From positions 1-33,360 of the forward strand of contig JAJQDO010000249.1 of NCBI GenBank assembly GCA_021202175.1: DNA of 33,360 nt, read 5' to 3'. The stretch is from Clostridiales bacterium (lineage in GTDB: Bacteria > Bacillota > Clostridia > Lachnospirales > Lachnospiraceae). The position numbers and the translations under genes are program-made. Position 1 is the stretch's first letter; each line of letters opens with the position of its first letter. Shown piece after piece: positions 27,988-33,360 of the stretch. Below the pieces are notes generated by a model that had not been told where the DNA came from, made no database searches, and worked only from the letters and a program-made list of their open reading frames with translations.

Positions 27988-29568
27988 TCACACCACTGCT
28001 TCAACCAACATCTTATCGCCCATTACAATCTCTTTTAGCCCTGGTTCCTTGTTTTTATTAAAATTAAAGCTTAGCATATACCCTTTTTTCATATGAAAAT
28101 AGTCAAGATACGCGGAAAGTTGTTTTTCTCCGCGTTCATTATACGCATTTCCCCGCCATATTTTCAGTTCCAGAATATTTTGCTCCCCCTGATAGTATAT
28201 CACCAGGTCCATCCGCTCACTATTTCTGGTCTGCGGTTCAATGCTGTAATTTCCCACGCCGTTAATGATTGGTTTAAGGAACAAAAGGAAATACTTTCTT
28301 CCGACATTCTCCAAAAACGCCTCGTCTTCCTGACTATATAATTCTTCGAATGCCTCGACAAACTTTTCCAAAATCCGTCTAATATCCAAATGTCCTCCGA
28401 TAAAGAATTGATTTCGTTCTCTTTCGCCTGCAGCATACATCTTACTTGTCACAAATTCTTCCGCGATAAAATTATTATAGAGAACAGCTTCAAAAATCCG
28501 ATTGGAAATCACAGCCCGATCGCCTTCATTGCGGATGAATCCGAACATTACGGCATCCTTTATATAAGGACTTGTCGCCACAAACGGTATCGACCTTCCA
28601 TTAAACAACAGTTCATAAATCATCGTCCGCAGTTCCGGATAACGCTGCAACTTCTCCATCAAAGATTCATATAAGGGATTATCTTCTCTGATCAGTCTCT
28701 TCTCTGCTTCATAAAAGCCTTCTTTCGTCCAGGCACTGCTTTTGTCCGGGAACTCCTCGCTTCCTGAAATTTTTTCATCCAGCAGTTTACAAATGCGTGA
28801 AACCAGCACCGGATATCCTGACGTATAATCATAGATTAGTTGCGATATCTCATCGATATGCATCCCTGTATGATAATCTTCTTCATATTCTTTAAGCATA
28901 TTGGCGATATCTTCCGTCGAAAAGCTCATATCTACGTCAAAATCTGAGGCAATATTCCAAGGGCTGTTGGCTTTATGCTCCTCATCCGGTCGTATTTTTC
29001 TTTTCATATTGCGTACATCGTAAACGCCTGCAAGAATTACAGACTGAAAAGTAGCGACATCCGGTCTTTTTAGATAATAAGCCCGCAACTGTGCCAGAAA
29101 ATCTAAAAATACCTGATTATTCGTTGCAGTATCTACCTCATCGATGAGCAAGACGATTTTTCTGTCTGTTTTTCCACACCACATTTTCAAGATTCTGAAC
29201 AAATCCTGTAAAGTGTACTTATCTGCTGGTTTCTTTCCTAATTCTTCTATCTTCTCTTGAATCCCCTCTGGAAAGGCTGGCACATTATCTAGGAGTTCCA
29301 TCGCAAACGCCCTTGTAAAGGTATGAACATCTTTAAAACAATCTGCATCCAATGTCTGAAAATCAAGGCTCACCACTTCATATTCATCTTTAAGATATCG
29401 CGCAAGTGCCCGCAACGTCGTAGTCTTTCCATATTGTCTGGCACGATTGATGGTAAAATATTCGCCAAAATCCACCATCTTGCGGATATCCTCTAATCTG
29501 GAGTCCAAATTTACCATATAATGTCGGTTCGGATCACAGGTGCCTGTCACATTAAATCTTTTTGTCAT
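27988..29568 (-). CDS. AAA-ATPase-like protein with C-terminal PD-(D/E)XK nuclease-like domain
   Basis: YFTINRARQYGKTTTLRALARYL, KIVLLIDEVDTATN, C-terminal NSERMDLVIYYQGEQNILELKIWRG. Confidence 0.88.
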   Translation of the reverse strand: MTKRFNVTGTCDPNRHYMVNLDSRLEDIRKMVDFGEYFTINRARQYGKTTTLRALARYLKDEYEVVSLDFQTLDADCFKDVHTFTRAFAMELLDNVPAFPEGIQEKIEELGKKPADKYTLQDLFRILKMWCGKTDRKIVLLIDEVDTATNNQVFLDFLAQLRAYYLKRPDVATFQSVILAGVYDVRNMKRKIRPDEEHKANSPWNIASDFDVDMSFSTEDIANMLKEYEEDYHTGMHIDEISQLIYDYTSGYPVLVSRICKLLDEKISGSEEFPDKSSAWTKEGFYEAEKRLIREDNPLYESLMEKLQRYPELRTMIYELLFNGRSIPFVATSPYIKDAVMFGFIRNEGDRAVISNRIFEAVLYNNFIAEEFVTSKMYAAGERERNQFFIGGHLDIRRILEKFVEAFEELYSQEDEAFLENVGRKYFLLFLKPIINGVGNYSIEPQTRNSERMDLVIYYQGEQNILELKIWRGNAYNERGEKQLSAYLDYFHMKKGYMLSFNFNKNKEPGLKEIVMGDKMLVEAVV

Positions 29569-29678
29569 CCAATTTAACCCCCTTTTGAACAATCCTTACC
29601 TCGGTTCCCACTACACAAAATATCAGTTTATCCTTAGTCATAGTATAACACACCATCTTGTTTTGAGAAACAAAAAAA

Positions 29679-29698
29679 GAACGCGCCTTAGCACGTCC
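29679..29698 (-). terminator. Intrinsic terminator of the rubredoxin gene
   Basis: Minus RNA GGACGUGC-UAAG-GCGCGUUC followed by UUUUUUUG; the two non-canonical pairs are G-U only on the minus strand. Confidence 0.8.
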
Positions 29699-29738
29699 TT
29701 TTTCTTTAAATAATATATGATCTGTATATCGTTTACTC

Positions 29739-29900
29739 TTAAGCCACACTAAACTGGTCTTTACCAACACCACAGAGAGGACATTCCCAATCGTCTGGAA
29801 GGTCTTCCCACTTTGTACCCGGCTCGATTCCGTTATCTGGATCACCAAGGGCTTCGTCATATTCATAACCACAAACATCGCAGATATATTTCATCTTCAT
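29739..29900 (-). CDS. Rubredoxin
   Basis: Manual translation [53 protein letters not shown] with both CxxC knuckles; absent from the ORF track because it is 53 aa. Confidence 0.97.
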   Translation of the reverse strand: MKMKYICDVCGYEYDEALGDPDNGIEPGTKWEDLPDDWECPLCGVGKDQFSVA

Positions 29901-29918
29901 TCACCACCTTTCGCTGGT

Positions 29919-29947
29919 ATCGTACCATCATTAATGGCATATGTCAA
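29919..29947 (-). promoter_or_regulatory. Sigma-A-like promoter for rubredoxin
   Basis: Minus strand TTGACA-N17-TACGAT upstream of AAAGGTGGTGAATG. Confidence 0.5.
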
Positions 29948-29958
29948 TAAAAAATCTT

Positions 29959-31275
29959 TTAAAACGTCACCGTAATCTCCGTTCCCTGGTTGACCTCGCT
30001 CTCCAGGGACAAGGTAGCATTGTGAAGCGCCACCACATGTTTGACGATAGCAAGACCCAGTCCGGTTCCACCGGTCTGTTTGGAGCGACTTTTATCCACC
30101 CGATAAAAGCGCTCAAAAACACGTTCCTGATGTTCCTTGGGAATGCCGATGCCGGTATCACGCACCTTCAAAAAAGCATGCCCATTTAATGCTCCCACCT
30201 CCACGATCACATGACCATTTTTATTATTATAGCGGATGGCATTGTTACAGAGATTATCAATCAACTCCTCAATCAGTTCTTTGTTTCCGGTAACAGAGGT
30301 CGATACACCGATATTGACGATGGTTACATCATGCTGGTGTGCATACATCCGCAGGTTGTCCACGCAATGTTCTGCCAGGGCATTTAAGCCAAATGTAGTC
30401 ATATCACTTTCAAGACTTTTTTCATTATCCAGTTCGGAAAGACGAATGGTATCATTGATGAGTGAGAGAAGCCGCTCTGCATTCTGGCGGATTTTGGAAG
30501 CGAAAGAAGGTACATCTTTCGCTTCTATCATATTATTTTCCATCAGTTCTGCGTAACCGGATATCGCTGTGAGCGGTGTTTTTAATTCGTGAGATACATT
30601 AGCGGTAAAGTCCTGCCGCATTTGAGCCCCTTCCAGGATATCCGCGTGCTGTTTGCGAATCGTCTGCGTGAAGGGAACCAGTTCCTTGTAAGCCGGCGCA
30701 AAGGAGTAATCATTCATGTTTTCTGCCATTTCTTCAATCGGCTCGATGATGCTCTTTGTCATGAATCGGGCCAGGACAATGCACAATATGATCATAAAAA
30801 TTATCGTCGCCGCAATCAGTGGTATCACACTGCTCATGATGCTGAACAGGTTCTCCTCATCCTTGGAAACACGAAGAATCGAACCATCGTCCAGGCGAAT
30901 CGCATAGTAGAATGTACTTTTATTCATAGTCGCTGACTCACGAATAGATTCTCCGGTGCCGGTTTCCATCGCGCTGGCAATTTCCGGCCGCTCCGCGTGA
31001 TTCTCCATCTGTTCCGAGTCAGCCCCATTATCGAATAATACATTTCCTTCTTCATCCACCCAGGTGACACGAAGGACACTGATATCAAAATAATAACCGA
31101 CCGGGTTATCTTCCTGAAATATATTCGTATCCTTCAATGTGACGGCAATGGTCCTTAAATCTCCTCTGACCTGCTCTTTGTATACATCATAAAATATCAC
31201 AAACAGCAGGAACATGGTGATAAAAATTGAAAGAAGGGATATGGCGACTAACTGATAATTTATTTTCCTTTTCAT
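29959..31275 (-). CDS. Sensor histidine kinase (PhoR-like)
   Basis: NVSHELKTPLTAISGYAELMENN H-box, TGGTGLGLAIVKHVVALH G-box, N-terminal TM segments. Confidence 0.94.
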   Translation of the reverse strand: MKRKINYQLVAISLLSIFITMFLLFVIFYDVYKEQVRGDLRTIAVTLKDTNIFQEDNPVGYYFDISVLRVTWVDEEGNVLFDNGADSEQMENHAERPEIASAMETGTGESIRESATMNKSTFYYAIRLDDGSILRVSKDEENLFSIMSSVIPLIAATIIFMIILCIVLARFMTKSIIEPIEEMAENMNDYSFAPAYKELVPFTQTIRKQHADILEGAQMRQDFTANVSHELKTPLTAISGYAELMENNMIEAKDVPSFASKIRQNAERLLSLINDTIRLSELDNEKSLESDMTTFGLNALAEHCVDNLRMYAHQHDVTIVNIGVSTSVTGNKELIEELIDNLCNNAIRYNNKNGHVIVEVGALNGHAFLKVRDTGIGIPKEHQERVFERFYRVDKSRSKQTGGTGLGLAIVKHVVALHNATLSLESEVNQGTEITVTF

Positions 31276-31372
31276 ACATGACTCCCACTACGCAATTACT
31301 CTACTGCACATTATACTGCTCACTAATTTCCTGACTCCAGCCTCTAATTCTCTGTCCGCTCACCACGAAACC

Positions 31373-32044
31373 CTACTCCATCACATACCCCACATTACGC
31401 ACCGTCTTAATCCTGGCGCCGTTTTCTCCCAACTTTTTGCGCAAAGTCTTGATATGCATGTCGACCGTCCACGATTCACCTTCAAATTCCGTATCCCAGA
31501 CCCTCTGCATGATCATCTCTCTGGTCATGACGATGCCGGCATTGCGCATCAGAAGCTTTAGAAGCTCGTACTCTTTAAATGTGAGCTCCACCGCCTTATC
31601 CTGTACATAAGCCATATGTCTTTCATCATCCAGGAAGACGTCACCGATGGAAAGAAATTTATTTTCCGACTGGTCGACGGTTCGACGTAAAACGGCTTTG
31701 ACACGAGTGATAAACTCAATAATTGAAAATGGCTTCTTAATATAATCGTCTGCGCCGATGTCCAGTCCTCTTACCATGTCGATCTCTGATGTTTTTGCCG
31801 TCACCATAATTACAGGCATTTTTTTGGTGATTGGATTCTGGCGAATCTTTTTTACAACCTCATACCCATCCTCATCGGGGAGCATCACATCAAGTATGGC
31901 CAGATCCGGCACCTTTTCCTTGATCTTTTTATAGAAATGTGCTGCGTCATCAAATGTATATACTTTGTGCCCGCTGTTTTTTAATGCGATTGCCTCGATT
32001 TCCTGAATATTTATATCATCTTCCACTACATATATCAGTGCCAT
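31373..32044 (-). CDS. OmpR/PhoB-family response regulator
   Basis: LAILDVMLPDEDGYEVVKKIR, GADDYIKKPF, winged-helix C-terminus WTVDMHIKTLRKKLGENGARIKTVRNVGYVME. Confidence 0.95.
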   Translation of the reverse strand: MALIYVVEDDINIQEIEAIALKNSGHKVYTFDDAAHFYKKIKEKVPDLAILDVMLPDEDGYEVVKKIRQNPITKKMPVIMVTAKTSEIDMVRGLDIGADDYIKKPFSIIEFITRVKAVLRRTVDQSENKFLSIGDVFLDDERHMAYVQDKAVELTFKEYELLKLLMRNAGIVMTREMIMQRVWDTEFEGESWTVDMHIKTLRKKLGENGARIKTVRNVGYVME

Positions 32045-32086
32045 TCTCTCACCTTTTTCCTTCGTGTCGCCGACACATCGGCGACA

Positions 32087-33360
32087 TTACGCATGAACTT
32101 CGGAATGTTTGCTTGGTGGCAGCGTATATTTCTCGCTGTACTCAAGAAACTCACTCCGGAATTCTTCATAATTTTCCTCTTTTAAATCATTTACATATCC
32201 ATGGGTACCGTATACCCCTTCGTTCACTTCTATGATACATAAGCCGATGTTGGAACAATGGTCCGCTACCCGCTCATAATTCGTGGAGATATCTGACAGG
32301 ATAAAGCCAAGCTCGATGGTGCATCGGCCCTGACGCAAGCGGCTGATATGCCTTTGCTTTTCTTCCATGTTCAGCTTGTCCACCACCTGTTCGAGGGGCT
32401 CGATCTCTCTGGCCCGCTCCAGGTCGCTTTTCTCAAACACATCTACCGTGATGCTTAAAATCTCCATGATGGCGCTGGAAAATATTACCAGTTCTTCTCT
32501 GGCTTTTTCTGAAAACTGCAGCTTTTTTTTCTGCATTTCCTCCGCTGCCTCCTGCACATTGACCGCGTGATCGGAAATACGCTCAAAATCGCCAATGCAA
32601 TGGAGAATAATCGACAGGGTACGGCTGTCTTTTTCTGACAGATCTCTGCTGCTCAGTTTCACAAGGTAGGTCCCGATCACATCCTCATACTGATCGATCT
32701 GATCTTCCAGTTCAAGGACACGTTCTGCTATTTCTTTATTATACTTCGTCAACAATTCAATGGCAAGAAACATCGCTTCTTTCGCTTTTTTCGCCATATC
32801 GATGGCAACAATCTGGCATTCTTCCACAGCCAGACCTGGCTTGTCCAAAAAACGTTCATCCAGTCGTCCAAAGTCCGGTGAGGCACCGGCTTGTTCTCCT
32901 TTTTCGCTTTTTTTGTCGGGAATTGTGAGAATCGCCAGTTTTTCCAGCTGATTCGCAAAAGGAAAGAGCACGACCGTCGCGCTGATATTAAACACGCTGT
33001 GAACCAGGGCGATTCCTGCCGCATTGGCCGCCGTATTCAAAAAGGAAAAATGAAAGAAGGCGTTGAACAGATAAAACAGGCACATAAACAGTATCGTCCC
33101 AATCAGGTTGAAATACAGATGAACAGCCGCCGCCCGCTTTGCATTTTTGCTGGCGCCGATACTGGACATGATGGCTGTGATACATGTTCCGATATTCTGC
33201 CCCATGATAATTGGCAGCGCCGTACTAAAATTCACGGCGCCCGTCGCGCAAAGAGCCTGCAGGATACCGACAGACGCGGAGGAACTCTGAATCACCGCCG
33301 TCAGCACGGCTCCGGCAATCATACCAAGGATTGGATTAGCAAACAGGGGCATAAGGCTTG
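32087..33360 (-). CDS. Na/Pi cotransporter family protein with C-terminal PhoU-like domain, 5' end outside the window
   Basis: GAVLTAVIQSSSASVGILQALCATGAV, IIMGQNIGTCITAIMSSIGA motifs followed by a PhoU-like helical domain; frame open to the window end. Confidence 0.93.
   Translation of the reverse strand, partial: SLMPLFANPILGMIAGAVLTAVIQSSSASVGILQALCATGAVNFSTALPIIMGQNIGTCITAIMSSIGASKNAKRAAAVHLYFNLIGTILFMCLFYLFNAFFHFSFLNTAANAAGIALVHSVFNISATVVLFPFANQLEKLAILTIPDKKSEKGEQAGASPDFGRLDERFLDKPGLAVEECQIVAIDMAKKAKEAMFLAIELLTKYNKEIAERVLELEDQIDQYEDVIGTYLVKLSSRDLSEKDSRTLSIILHCIGDFERISDHAVNVQEAAEEMQKKKLQFSEKAREELVIFSSAIMEILSITVDVFEKSDLERAREIEPLEQVVDKLNMEEKQRHISRLRQGRCTIELGFILSDISTNYERVADHCSNIGLCIIEVNEGVYGTHGYVNDLKEENYEEFRSEFLEYSEKYTLPPSKHSEVHA

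Noticed and set aside
27988-29568. AAA-ATPase/PD-(D/E)XK protein as a defence system
   Set aside because: It stands alone, separated from the island by an ABC transporter operon, and this family is common and often multicopy in gut bacteria. No partner genes are visible, so it is listed only as a feature.
29552-29878. 108-aa minus-strand ORF overlapping rubredoxin and the AAA-ATPase start
   Set aside because: It is out of frame with rubredoxin, runs through the rubredoxin terminator and has no recognisable domain.
29959-33360. Two-component system and Na/Pi transporter as unusual
   Set aside because: PhoR/PhoB-like regulators next to an NptA/PhoU-type transporter are an expected phosphate-homeostasis arrangement.

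Overview
The window looks like a low-to-moderate-GC Firmicutes chromosome, probably Lachnospiraceae-like (judged from protein style only). Nearly all genes are on the minus strand. (1) Positions ~1-13.3 kb are a sugar/glycoside utilisation region: a truncated AraC regulator, an amidohydrolase, two Gfo/Idh/MocA oxidoreductases, a sugar phosphate isomerase/epimerase, a YczE/YitT-like membrane protein, a GH1 phospho-beta-glucosidase, a DUF4038/apiosidase-like glycosidase, a beta-glucoside PTS IIBCA and a LacI regulator. (2) Positions ~13.3-23.4 kb are an accessory island. It is bounded by two ~190-bp direct repeats of about 97% identity and holds decayed genes (ThpR-like, RhuM-like), an orphan MNT nucleotidyltransferase and a tightly packed seven-ORF operon. 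The operon encodes a dynamin-like GTPase, an in-frame continuation ORF after a TAA stop, a 1182-aa HerA/FtsK-like ATPase with a ~210-aa Ser/Thr/Gly/Ala/Asn-rich insertion, a DNA/RNA non-specific nuclease toxin, a YezG/DUF600-like immunity protein, an HExxH metallopeptidase-like protein and a 98-aa protein. The nuclease and metallopeptidase share an N-terminal AN-x-[YF]-W-D motif at almost the same position, which could be a loading or trafficking tag. This operon is my main candidate for an undescribed effector-delivery or conflict system. (3) Positions ~23.5-33.4 kb are mostly ordinary: GNAT, a small membrane protein, an amino-acid ABC transporter, an AAA-ATPase/PD-(D/E)XK protein, rubredoxin, a PhoR/PhoB-like two-component pair and an Na/Pi cotransporter with a PhoU domain that runs off the window. 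No rRNA, tRNA or CRISPR array was recognised.
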